This document shows positions 5,854 through 12,427 of a stretch of DNA of 13,711 nucleotides, piece after piece; within the stretch, counting starts at the first letter, position 1; the number at the start of each line of letters is the position of its first letter. The position numbers and the translations under genes are program-made. The DNA lies in NCBI GenBank assembly GCA_025350365.1, contig JANXXY010000365.1, forward strand, positions 1 to 13,711. Direction: 5' to 3'. A model generated the notes under the pieces. That model ran no database searches. It was not told the origin of the DNA and saw nothing but the letters and a program-made list of their open reading frames with translations. The stretch is from Bacteroidales bacterium. Its GTDB lineage: Bacteria > Bacteroidota > Bacteroidia > Bacteroidales > JAAUTT01.

Positions 5854-7689
5854 ATGAAGACTATATTAATGCTTTTATTTGTCCTGGTTTTTATGGTGAT
5901 AATGCCATCCAATGCACAAGTAAAGATTTCGGATACAGGGAGTACTTCGCCCGGTGCATACTCCATACTGGAACTTGAAAGCACCACAAAAGGGTTTCTT
6001 GGACCCCGAGTGACTCTAACGGATTTATCCCTGGTTACACCATTAACGGGTACGGTTCCGGCAGGAATGCTTGTTTATAATACAGGTGGAACCATTACCA
6101 ATGGTTATTATGTGTGGAATGGTACCAAATGGATGCCTTTTGCAACAGGTATGGGTTCAGTAAATGTGGTTGCCAAATCAGCAAATGCCACTCTTTTAAA
6201 AACAGAAACATTTATTGCTGCAAGTGGTAACATAACACTTACATTACCGGTTATTACGAGCACTGATGACGGTTTGGCAATTACAATTAAAAATATTGGC
6301 ACTTATACCGATCAAATTTCTGTTGTTGGTAATAGCGCTGCCACTATCGACGCTAATGATACTGTAAAACTTTACCGTTGGAGAGCCCGCACTTTTGTTG
6401 CCTATAACGGTAACTGGCTTAGAAGGGAAAAAGATATCAATTCCGATAACGTGTTTGATGTATCTCCCACGGGGAGTTGGACAACCATAGCAGAAATCAT
6501 TGGATTCCTTGGTTTACATATGGCCCAGGAAGCTGTTGTGAAACTTGATGGTGGCACTTACGAGATACCTGCAACTCAAATAATAAATTTACCATTCCAT
6601 CTTACTATTCAGGGAGCCTCGTATGGAGAGGTATTTATTGTACCTGTTTCGGGAATTAGTAATACCCCATTGTTCAGGTGTCAATCCCCCTGTTCCTTTA
6701 AAATGATCGACTTCGATGGATCGTTACTTTCCCTATATGGAAATACAAGTGGCCAGGATGCCATTCATTTAGAAACAGCTGGTTCATGGTTTGAAATCAA
6801 AGATTGCACTTTCGAACATTTTAATAAAACAATAAACGTAATGGCAGCCGTCGATTTATGGTTTTTCGAGAGCGATGTGTCAAATGCAGTTGTTTCGGGG
6901 ATTGAACTCGCAGCAGGTGTAGCAGATAAAATAACCTTTAAAATATCGGAAACGGATTTTACGAACTGTGCAAAAGGGATTAATATGGTGCAAGGCATGG
7001 GGTCAACTATATCAATACAAAATTGCAGTTTTTATTGTAGCGCGGGTCAAACAGGGATTGTATATATACCCCTTACTTTTTTAAACACGGCATCTATGTT
7101 TATTACCAATACGGCATGGAACAATGCAGTTGGATCCACATATATGAGTGGTTTTGATTTTACACGACCTGATGGAAGGGATGCAAATATTGAAATTCTT
7201 AACAATGCAGGTATTGGTAATAAAAACCCGCACTGTAAGATTAACGTTACGAATAACGTTTTACCGGATTCTACCAAATGTACAAGTCCAAATGTTTATT
7301 ATAAAGCTAAATGGAATTCAAATAAACAGTCTGTTATTACAACAAACTGGACTATTTCTAGTTCAGTGGGCACCGTTGGCCGCATGACGTTTCAACCAAA
7401 AAATTCGAAAGACGTTGTTTTTCATATCGCCGGAAATCTATCAGTAAATAATCCCGGTTCAATAGTTAGTATTTGTATAATAAAAAATGGGGACAAAACC
7501 ACCCGTTTTGGCGAAACTACCCTACGTTCTTCCTTTAAAGCAGCAACTGATGACCCATTTCAATTTTCAACAGTTGTGTATGTGCAAAATGTCAAACAAA
7601 CCGATTACTTTGATTTATATGTAACTACAGACCTAGCTAGCAATTATATTACTATTCTGGATTTAAATATTTATGCAACATCACAATAA
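5854..7689 (+). CDS. Exported tail-spike-like protein: N-terminal repeat, beta-helix, jelly-roll-like end
   Basis: The 611 residues begin with a signal peptide cleaved near MPSNA/QVK (residue 21). Residues 23-96 are a module common in Bacteroidota surface proteins, with STTKGFLGPRVTLTDL and ending GYYVWNGTKWMPF. Residues 105-190 look like a phage tail-fibre beta module (GNITLTLPVI, then AITIKNIGTYTDQISVVGNS, then NGNWLRRE). Residues 205-470 look like a pectate-lyase-type parallel beta-helix: KLDGGTYEIPATQ, then LTIQGAS, then FEIKDCTFEHFNKTINV, then SIQNCSFYCSAGQTGI. Residues 480-611 are a beta-rich domain resembling C1q/TNF-like trimer ends. No T9SS C-terminal domain is visible, so the secretion route beyond the inner membrane is unclear. 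A trimeric, glycan-binding or glycan-cleaving adhesin is plausible; enzymatic activity cannot be assigned. The next gene starts three bases after the stop. Confidence 0.75.
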   Translation: MKTILMLLFVLVFMVIMPSNAQVKISDTGSTSPGAYSILELESTTKGFLGPRVTLTDLSLVTPLTGTVPAGMLVYNTGGTITNGYYVWNGTKWMPFATGMGSVNVVAKSANATLLKTETFIAASGNITLTLPVITSTDDGLAITIKNIGTYTDQISVVGNSAATIDANDTVKLYRWRARTFVAYNGNWLRREKDINSDNVFDVSPTGSWTTIAEIIGFLGLHMAQEAVVKLDGGTYEIPATQIINLPFHLTIQGASYGEVFIVPVSGISNTPLFRCQSPCSFKMIDFDGSLLSLYGNTSGQDAIHLETAGSWFEIKDCTFEHFNKTINVMAAVDLWFFESDVSNAVVSGIELAAGVADKITFKISETDFTNCAKGINMVQGMGSTISIQNCSFYCSAGQTGIVYIPLTFLNTASMFITNTAWNNAVGSTYMSGFDFTRPDGRDANIEILNNAGIGNKNPHCKINVTNNVLPDSTKCTSPNVYYKAKWNSNKQSVITTNWTISSSVGTVGRMTFQPKNSKDVVFHIAGNLSVNNPGSIVSICIIKNGDKTTRFGETTLRSSFKAATDDPFQFSTVVYVQNVKQTDYFDLYVTTDLASNYITILDLNIYATSQ

Positions 7690-7692
7690 TAC

Positions 7693-8199
7693 ATGACAAT
7701 AATGGATGAAAAAGATGATATAGTGAGGGAGTTCTCAAAGTATTGTTCGCAATGCGATGGGCTATGCTGTAAAAGAGGAGTGTTTACTGTTTTTGGCTGG
7801 GAAATGGAAAAATTGTCACGAGAATATAAAGATTTTCAGGTTGCAGATGTGTTTGATCAAAGAGGGTCATGCAAGGATATCGCACTTGGCGGATTATGCA
7901 TGTTTTATAATGGAAATGGTTGTAAATTGCCAATGAATCTTCGTCCAACTGATTGTATCTCATTCCCATTTTATCCTAAACTTAAGGAGAACGGAGGCGA
8001 ATTGGAAATTGATGCTATTTTAGTACAAAATGAGTGCCCTTTCAGTGATGAAATTTCCAAAAACAAAAAACTCCTAGGCCATATGCGTAAATATTGGAAC
8101 GATGTGCTAAAAAAAGCCACCAAACAAGAAATTATAGATTGGATTGGTGAGGAGGGATGTTGGTGCGAATGGTATAAAAATGCGATTGCTGTAAAATAG
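7693..8199 (+). CDS. YkgJ-family cysteine-cluster protein
   Basis: The 168 residues show the CxxCxxxCC signature of the putative zinc- or iron-chelating domain (YkgJ, PF03692) as C18, C21, C25 and C26 in SQCDGLCCKRG. Further cysteines (C60, C69, C77 in GNGCKLPMNLRP, C88, C115, C156, C158) fit the family's metal or Fe-S binding pattern, with RPTDCISFPFYP as the typical core. The family includes the N-terminal part of flagellin lysine methylase FliB, but most members have no known activity. There is no signal peptide or membrane segment, so it is cytosolic. The start at 7693 lies three bases after the spike-like gene; ATG 7702 (fourth codon) is equally possible. The tight spacing implies translational coupling with that gene. 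Confidence 0.85.
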   Translation: MTIMDEKDDIVREFSKYCSQCDGLCCKRGVFTVFGWEMEKLSREYKDFQVADVFDQRGSCKDIALGGLCMFYNGNGCKLPMNLRPTDCISFPFYPKLKENGGELEIDAILVQNECPFSDEISKNKKLLGHMRKYWNDVLKKATKQEIIDWIGEEGCWCEWYKNAIAVK

Positions 8200-8233
8200 C
8201 CATCCTAAAAATAAATTTTATAATAGTTAAAAT

Positions 8234-8635
8234 ATGGATACAAGCATTAAGGATACCAAGGCAAAAACTAAGAAAACCGTATTAGTAGTAGACGATAGTG
8301 AGATGATGTGTTTTCTGGTAAAATCAATTCTGGAAACTGATTATCTGGTAGTGATTAAAAAAGATGGCCAGGAGGCTTTGGATTATCTGAACCAAGGTAA
8401 TAGACCCAATCTTATTTTGCTTGACATGCTAATGCCAAATATGAACGGACGAACTTTTGTACGCCGTATTCATGCGAACCCAAAATATGGAAAAATTCCT
8501 GTCATTTTTCTTACAACCGTAGATAGTGTAATGCTTATCAATAGCTTCAAAAACATGGGTGTTATAGATTATATTGTTAAACCATTTATTAATGACGATT
8601 TGATTACGAGAGTTAATGAAGTGTTAAAGTCGTGA
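8234..8635 (+). CDS. Single-domain CheY-like response regulator, copy 1
   Basis: The 133 residues form one receiver domain after a 14-residue basic leader. The acidic pair D20-D21 (VLVVDDSE), the phosphoacceptor D64 (LILLDMLMPNMNG), the switch T94 (IFLTT) and K116 (VKPF) are all present, so it should be phosphorylatable. No output domain follows and no histidine kinase is in the window, so signal in and out must come through partners. The block MLINSFKNMGVIDY (helix 4 to strand 5, the usual partner-binding face) is nearly the same in the second copy. It follows the YkgJ-family gene by 34 bases and is probably co-transcribed with it. Confidence 0.93.
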   Translation: MDTSIKDTKAKTKKTVLVVDDSEMMCFLVKSILETDYLVVIKKDGQEALDYLNQGNRPNLILLDMLMPNMNGRTFVRRIHANPKYGKIPVIFLTTVDSVMLINSFKNMGVIDYIVKPFINDDLITRVNEVLKS

Positions 8636-8730
8636 TTCAAAAATAGTTGACAGCTGAGGTTAACAACTTTAAATAGATTAATTATTAATTAGTTAAAAAT
8701 TGTAAAAATGATTTTAAAAAATTGATTGCC

Positions 8731-8795
8731 TGAAAAAACCTTATTTTTTTCAATATCCTTTAATAGAAATTAAGGTAACGTACTAACGAACCTTA
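8731..8795 (+). promoter_or_regulatory. Two hairpins in the 206-base gap before the second receiver gene
   Basis: TGAAAAAA (8731-8738) and TTTTTTCA (8745-8752) form a perfect 8-bp stem. TAAGGT (8771-8776) and ACCTTA (8790-8795) form a second of 6 bp, with AACG repeated in its loop. The first could end transcription from the upstream genes, and the gap could hold a separate promoter for the second receiver. I see no good -33/-7 pair there, so the function is open. Confidence 0.35.
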
Positions 8796-8841
8796 TTACA
8801 AATTGCCTTATTTTAATACTCAAACCTTTTATAAAAAATTT

Positions 8842-9252
8842 ATGGAAACTACAAATAAAGATATGACAGACCCTCGATTAAAAGCTAAGAAGAAAATACT
8901 AATTGTAGATGATAGCGAGACAATTCGTTCGCTCATCGTGTCACTTCTTGAAAACGATTACGAGGTTGAAACAAAAAATGACGGACATGAAGCACTGGTT
9001 TATCTAAGTAAAGGTGATAACCCCGACCTCATTTTAACAGACATGGAAATGCCAATTATGGATGGAAGGATGTTTGCACGTCGTGTTCATGCCGATCCCA
9101 GACGCGATAAAATACCCATCATTTTTATTACATCCGTTAATAGTGCAATGCTTATCAATAGCTTCAAAGCCATAGGTATTATAGATTTTTTAATCAAACC
9201 GTTTAATAACGACGAATTAATTGCCAGAGTAAATAAAATATTACAGCCTTAA
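8842..9252 (+). CDS. Single-domain CheY-like response regulator, copy 2
   Basis: This is a 136-residue receiver-only paralogue of the preceding gene. It has D23-D24 (ILIVDDSE), phosphoacceptor D67 (LILTDMEMPIMDG), T97 (IFITS) and K119 (IKPF), so it should accept phosphate. The longest open frame begins at TTG 8803, but ATG 8842 is the better start. It gives METTNKDMTDPRLKAKKK, which lines up with MDTSIKDTKAKTKKT of copy 1, while the 13 residues before it have no counterpart. The partner face MLINSFKAIGIIDF matches copy 1. The two differ in the phosphoacceptor strand (LTD here, LLD in copy 1) and in helix 1, which could give them different kinases or outputs. It is convergent with the small minus-strand gene 69 bases on. 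Confidence 0.93.
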   Translation: METTNKDMTDPRLKAKKKILIVDDSETIRSLIVSLLENDYEVETKNDGHEALVYLSKGDNPDLILTDMEMPIMDGRMFARRVHADPRRDKIPIIFITSVNSAMLINSFKAIGIIDFLIKPFNNDELIARVNKILQP

Positions 9253-9265
9253 TTACGTAGTATCA

Positions 9266-9320
9266 GAAAATTCGTTTTCATTCATAAATAGTTTAAATTC
9301 GTTTCATGAAAATGAAAAAC
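9266..9320. terminator. Weak symmetric sequence between convergent genes
   Basis: Between the second receiver and the convergent small gene there is a perfect 10-bp palindrome, TTTCATGAAA. The near-repeated TTTTCATTCAT and ATGAAAATGAAAA on either side can pair imperfectly. Both flanking transcripts point into it, so it may serve as a weak two-way terminator. The AT-rich composition makes chance symmetry possible. Confidence 0.25.
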
Positions 9321-9321
9321 A

Positions 9322-9528
9322 TCAAACACTATTTTGTCTTTTCTGCTTTCTAAGTAGGATAAAACCTCCCACCCCCAATGCGGCAAGAACAAAATAAATT
9401 TCTCCTGCAATGGGAACTTCATCTAAATACAATCCCGTTCCATCATCAGGTGGCGGGTCTTGTGCAAATAAATTACTAAAAGCAAAAAACATTAGCACTA
9501 AACACAGTCCTAATTTCAATTTTTTCAT
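9322..9528 (-). CDS. Small exported protein with PID-CTERM-like C-terminal tail
   Basis: The 68 residues consist of a signal peptide (MKKLKLGLCLVLMFFAF, cleaved near LFA/QD, residue 22) and a short acidic, proline-rich middle (DPPPDDGTG). The C-terminal tripartite tail is a PI motif (EVPIAGE), a hydrophobic helix (YFVLAALGVGGFILL) and a basic end (RKQKRQ). That layout is the PID-CTERM sorting-like tail found in many tiny Bacteroidota proteins; here PIAG replaces the usual PIDGG or PIGSG. The mature protein is almost only the tail, so it may be an anchored surface peptide of unknown job. It lies 140 bases downstream of a T9SS cargo gene on the same strand. Family assignment is by layout. Confidence 0.75.
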   Translation of the reverse strand: MKKLKLGLCLVLMFFAFSNLFAQDPPPDDGTGLYLDEVPIAGEIYFVLAALGVGGFILLRKQKRQNSV

Positions 9529-9607
9529 TACTATAATTTATTTAAGTTAAATTATCTTAATCCCATAACTCGTTATAAGGGCAATAACTGGATTCGTACC
9601 ATTTTAG

Positions 9608-9626
9608 CCCTCGTTAAAAAGGAGGG
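9608..9626. repeat. Stem-loop in a repeat-like intergenic segment
   Basis: CCCTC (9608-9612) and GAGGG (9622-9626) pair around GTTAAAAAG, and a run of G-rich sequence follows (to 9637). On the minus strand it reads as a C-rich block, a T run, then GAGGG. Such short C/T-rich palindromes are frequent between Bacteroidota genes. It separates the T9SS cargo gene from the small downstream gene and may attenuate transcription between them. Confidence 0.4.
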
Positions 9627-9668
9627 TTGGGGAGGTTGAAAAACATGGGGTTCGCTAATATTTCCTGA

Positions 9669-11357
9669 TTAGAAAATGACGATTTTACCCCTGTATAATT
9701 TGTTTTCACTATAAAATGAAACAATATAGACTCCCGGATAGAAGAGGTCGGTATTATATTCCGTTATTAAATGGATGTTTTTGTTTAACAGTATTTTACC
9801 GGTTATATTACTTATATACAGCTCTCCATCAAGCTCCCGTCCGGTTTTATTTACCACATAAGCCCTTGTGCCATCTGAGTAAATTAAAACTTCGTTAACC
9901 TCATTTTTGACGACATCCAAGCCTGTGACCGATGTTTCTATTTTCTTTTTATTTAACACAAACCTCCTGGACGTATCTGTTTTTAAAGCTGTAAATATGT
10001 ATTTGTTAGCAGATAATAAATCGGTTTTATTAGTTAGTAAATCGGTAATAATGATGGAATCTCCATAGGTATTGTCTGTCAACTCCAATGTGTAGGTTGC
10101 TTCCTTTTTACATTTAAAGAATACCGGAATGCTATCTTTATAATTTAAAGGCAGCGCGTTAATAACCAGTTTTATACTGTCAGTTGCTGTATAAATTTGA
10201 GAAGATTCGGTACTCAAAGTGAGCATTTTTATAGCATCCAAATTCGCCTCATATCCGGTTGTAGCATCGGTGGTGAATACAATAACCGCTTCATCAGTAA
10301 ACGTGTTGGCATCATTGGATATGTGCAATTTTATAAGTGACGGTGAAATATCTTCCGACTTCAACCTGTTAGTGTTATGTGTTTTGGCGGCGTTGGCAAT
10401 AGTAAGCGCTGGTGAAGCTAAGGATAAATAAACAAAAAAACCTTGCCCTGATTGGATGATATTACCTAATCCGTTAACGGATATATTGCCGGTGGTGGTG
10501 TAGGTACCATACGATCCCTTGGCTGGAAGCCAAAGATAATAGGTGCTTGTAATGCCTGTCTTAGTCCAACCCGCACCGTTCCAGTCAATAGCACATGGAT
10601 AAGGATTTCCGACCAAGTTAAACTTTGCGGTAGTTGCTGACAATGCCGGGCTTACATTATTGGCATTTAATGTGCCCGTGTAGGTCGGTGTACGATCCAC
10701 AGCCACGTTATGGTAATTAACCAGATATCCTTTTCCAACATTCAGGGCAGTTGCGGAGGTCGTGATATTAACCCATGCAGGAGTAGCAGGATTATAACTG
10801 TATACGTACGTTTGTACGCCGTTGAATTTATATACAGCAGCAGTGCCGCTCGTTACCGGCATTGAAACCATGTGGTAAATATAGGTTGAATCGGTATGAT
10901 ATTGCTCCACAGTGGCTGATGCTGATGAGGTAGAGATTAACGATCCGCTTCCATTTACAGTCGATTTTATGATCAAGCCCCCGTTTCCTCCACTATTTGT
11001 AAGTGTTGTGTTTACAGTTAGTTTTGAAGTTGGGGCGATGGTATAAATACCCGAAGCATTTATAGTAAGGTTATCACAAGTGGTCAAATTTATCGTATTC
11101 AAAGTAATACCTCCAGTATTTGAAATTACAAGATTGTGATAATCGGAGGCAGAACCCTTTAACTCTCCGGCAATTGTACCGGTAAATGTTACAATTTCAG
11201 ATGCTTTTGTCCATGTGCCGTTATTAACAAGCGAACCATCATTTATAACAATATAAGGTGTTCCGCTGTTGGTGATGTATCCACCACTACTTGTAATACC
11301 CTGCCCTGATAAGCCAATTGTTGTAAAAATTAAAATACAAGCAAATATCATTTTCAT
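9669..11357 (-). CDS. Secreted surface protein with T9SS type A sorting domain
   Basis: The 562 residues start with a signal peptide (MKMIFACILIFTTIGLSGQ). A beta-rich, threonine/asparagine-rich region follows (TWTKASEIVTFTGTIAGEL, YHNLVISNTGGITLNT, NLTINASGIYTI). The middle block has GKGYLVNYHN, YTGTLNANN and FNLVGNPYPCAIDWNGAGW, a pattern repeated in many exported Bacteroidota proteins. About the last 75 residues are a type A sorting domain, with RAYVVNKTGRELDGELYISN, then GKILLNKNI, then FYPGVYIVSFYSE and the terminal KLYRGKIVIF. That domain directs passage through the outer membrane by the Por/Gld type IX system and is usually cleaved for attachment to A-LPS. No catalytic motif is seen, so it is probably an adhesin or surface-layer type protein. 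The start is supported by the signal peptide. Confidence 0.85.
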   Translation of the reverse strand: MKMIFACILIFTTIGLSGQGITSSGGYITNSGTPYIVINDGSLVNNGTWTKASEIVTFTGTIAGELKGSASDYHNLVISNTGGITLNTINLTTCDNLTINASGIYTIAPTSKLTVNTTLTNSGGNGGLIIKSTVNGSGSLISTSSASATVEQYHTDSTYIYHMVSMPVTSGTAAVYKFNGVQTYVYSYNPATPAWVNITTSATALNVGKGYLVNYHNVAVDRTPTYTGTLNANNVSPALSATTAKFNLVGNPYPCAIDWNGAGWTKTGITSTYYLWLPAKGSYGTYTTTGNISVNGLGNIIQSGQGFFVYLSLASPALTIANAAKTHNTNRLKSEDISPSLIKLHISNDANTFTDEAVIVFTTDATTGYEANLDAIKMLTLSTESSQIYTATDSIKLVINALPLNYKDSIPVFFKCKKEATYTLELTDNTYGDSIIITDLLTNKTDLLSANKYIFTALKTDTSRRFVLNKKKIETSVTGLDVVKNEVNEVLIYSDGTRAYVVNKTGRELDGELYISNITGKILLNKNIHLITEYNTDLFYPGVYIVSFYSENKLYRGKIVIF

Positions 11358-11540
11358 AAGTATTTTTATTTAGTAAAAGCCAAATAATTATTCATGCCTT
11401 CTATTGTATAATTAATAGTGTACAAGAGCAAAATCTAGCCACAACTTTCATGTTTCGATTCATTTAAAACTATATTCTCAACTAAAGTTACCATAAACAA
11501 ACTGCAGATTCAAGAAATATAACGTCTATTGGGTATAGGA

Positions 11541-11567
11541 ATTAAGTTATTATTTACTTAACTTAAT
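11541..11567. repeat. Perfect 9-bp AT-rich inverted repeat
   Basis: ATTAAGTTA (11541-11549) and TAACTTAAT (11559-11567) are exact inverted repeats with a 9-base spacer. They lie in the 424-base gap between the divergent T9SS cargo gene and DUF4290. It could be an operator or a weak two-way terminator. No gene is visible in the gap on either strand. Confidence 0.4.
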
Positions 11568-11668
11568 AAGAAGTGTAAAAAGGTTAAAAAAAATTAAAAC
11601 CAGATAAAGTTTCATAAATGCTCAAAAATGAGATATTATTGTTTTTGTTGCTACTTCCACCAGCGTTA

Positions 11669-11689
11669 GGCTAAGGTTTAATCTTAGCC
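11669..11689. promoter_or_regulatory. Perfect 7-bp hairpin upstream of the DUF4290-murA promoter
   Basis: GGCTAAG (11669-11675) and CTTAGCC (11683-11689) form a perfect stem with a 7-base loop. Nine bases on lies a second, imperfect palindrome sharing the GGCT and AGCC core (TTAACAGGCTGAGCCAGTTTTAA, described here by its ends: 11699-11721). Neither has a T run, so paired protein-binding sites are at least as likely as a terminator. They end about 20 bases before the -33 element. Confidence 0.4.
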
Positions 11690-11741
11690 GAATATATCTT
11701 AACAGGCTGAGCCAGTTTTAATATAATCCAATTTCTTTCTT

Positions 11742-11772
11742 TTTGATTCTAATCAATAAAAGATTAGCTTTG
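11742..11772 (+). promoter_or_regulatory. Strong Bacteroidota -33/-7 promoter for DUF4290-murA
   Basis: TTTG (11742-11745), 19 bases, then TAGCTTTG (11765-11772) matches the Bacteroidota primary-sigma consensus (TTTG, about 19-20 bases, TAnnTTTG) exactly. Transcription should begin only a few bases before the cluster of ATG codons at 11782-11794, so the leader must be extremely short or absent. The longest open frame would start at TTG 11743, inside the -33 element, which rules that start out. Confidence 0.75.
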
Positions 11773-11781
11773 CAAAAAAAT

Positions 11782-12414
11782 ATGATGGAGATGATGGAAT
11801 ACGATTACAATACTTCGCGAAAGAACCTGGTGCTTCCCGAGTATGGTAGAAACATTCAGCAAATGGTTGACCAAATTTTGGCCACTACGGACCGTGTTAA
11901 AAGAAACCAGATGACACAGGCCTTAATTAGTGTAATGGGAAACCTAAATCCTCATTTGCGAGATATTCACGATTTCAAACACAAACTTTGGGATCATATT
12001 GCCATCATGTCCGATTTCAAGCTCGATATCGATTATCCATATGACATCCCTGTTCCTGAGACTTTTCAAGCAAAACCAAAAATTGTAGATTATCCGCAAT
12101 CGGCAATCCGTTACAAACATTACGGAAAAATTCTGGAACGGATGATACAAACAGCCTGCGATATGCCTGATGATGATGAACGCAGAGCCCTCATTCAGAT
12201 CATCGCTAACCATATGAAAAAATCATATCTTACCTGGAATCGCGAAGCAGTGGATGATCAGGTAATTGTAAACGATTTTCTTGTACTCTCGAAAGGTCGG
12301 CTCAAACTCGATGAAACATACAGGTTGGAAGAAACGAGAGAAATTCTTAATAAAGGCAAGAAAAAAAGAGATAAAGTAATGATTCCATCACCCAAGAAGC
12401 ATCGTTCGTTTTAA
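11782..12414 (+). CDS. DUF4290 domain-containing protein
   Basis: This is a 210-residue cytosolic, helical and highly charged protein. The opening MEYDYNTSRKNLVLPEYGRN and the following IQQMVDQIL mark the DUF4290 family, which is largely confined to Bacteroidota and typically encoded directly before murA. The function is unknown; conserved synteny suggests a link to cell-wall synthesis. There is no signal peptide or membrane segment, and the C-terminus is strongly basic (GKKKRDKVMIPSPKKHRSF). Start choice: ATG codons at 11782, 11785, 11791 and 11794 are all possible. The strong promoter immediately upstream excludes anything earlier, and MEYDYN (11794) is the family's usual beginning, so the true start may be 11791 or 11794. 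murA follows after 13 bases, so the two form an operon. Confidence 0.88.
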   Translation: MMEMMEYDYNTSRKNLVLPEYGRNIQQMVDQILATTDRVKRNQMTQALISVMGNLNPHLRDIHDFKHKLWDHIAIMSDFKLDIDYPYDIPVPETFQAKPKIVDYPQSAIRYKHYGKILERMIQTACDMPDDDERRALIQIIANHMKKSYLTWNREAVDDQVIVNDFLVLSKGRLKLDETYRLEETREILNKGKKKRDKVMIPSPKKHRSF

Positions 12415-12427
12415 CTGAGCTTCTGTT

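Noticed and set aside
8803..8841. TTG start giving the second receiver 13 extra residues
   Set aside because: The extra residues have no counterpart in the paralogue, and ATG 8842 aligns the two leaders.
4126..9252. A prophage or phage tail island, because of the spike-like protein
   Set aside because: There are no capsid, terminase, portal, baseplate, lysis or integrase genes, and the spike has a Sec signal peptide.
8234..9252. A complete two-component or chemotaxis operon
   Set aside because: No histidine kinase, CheA/CheW or output domain is present in the window.
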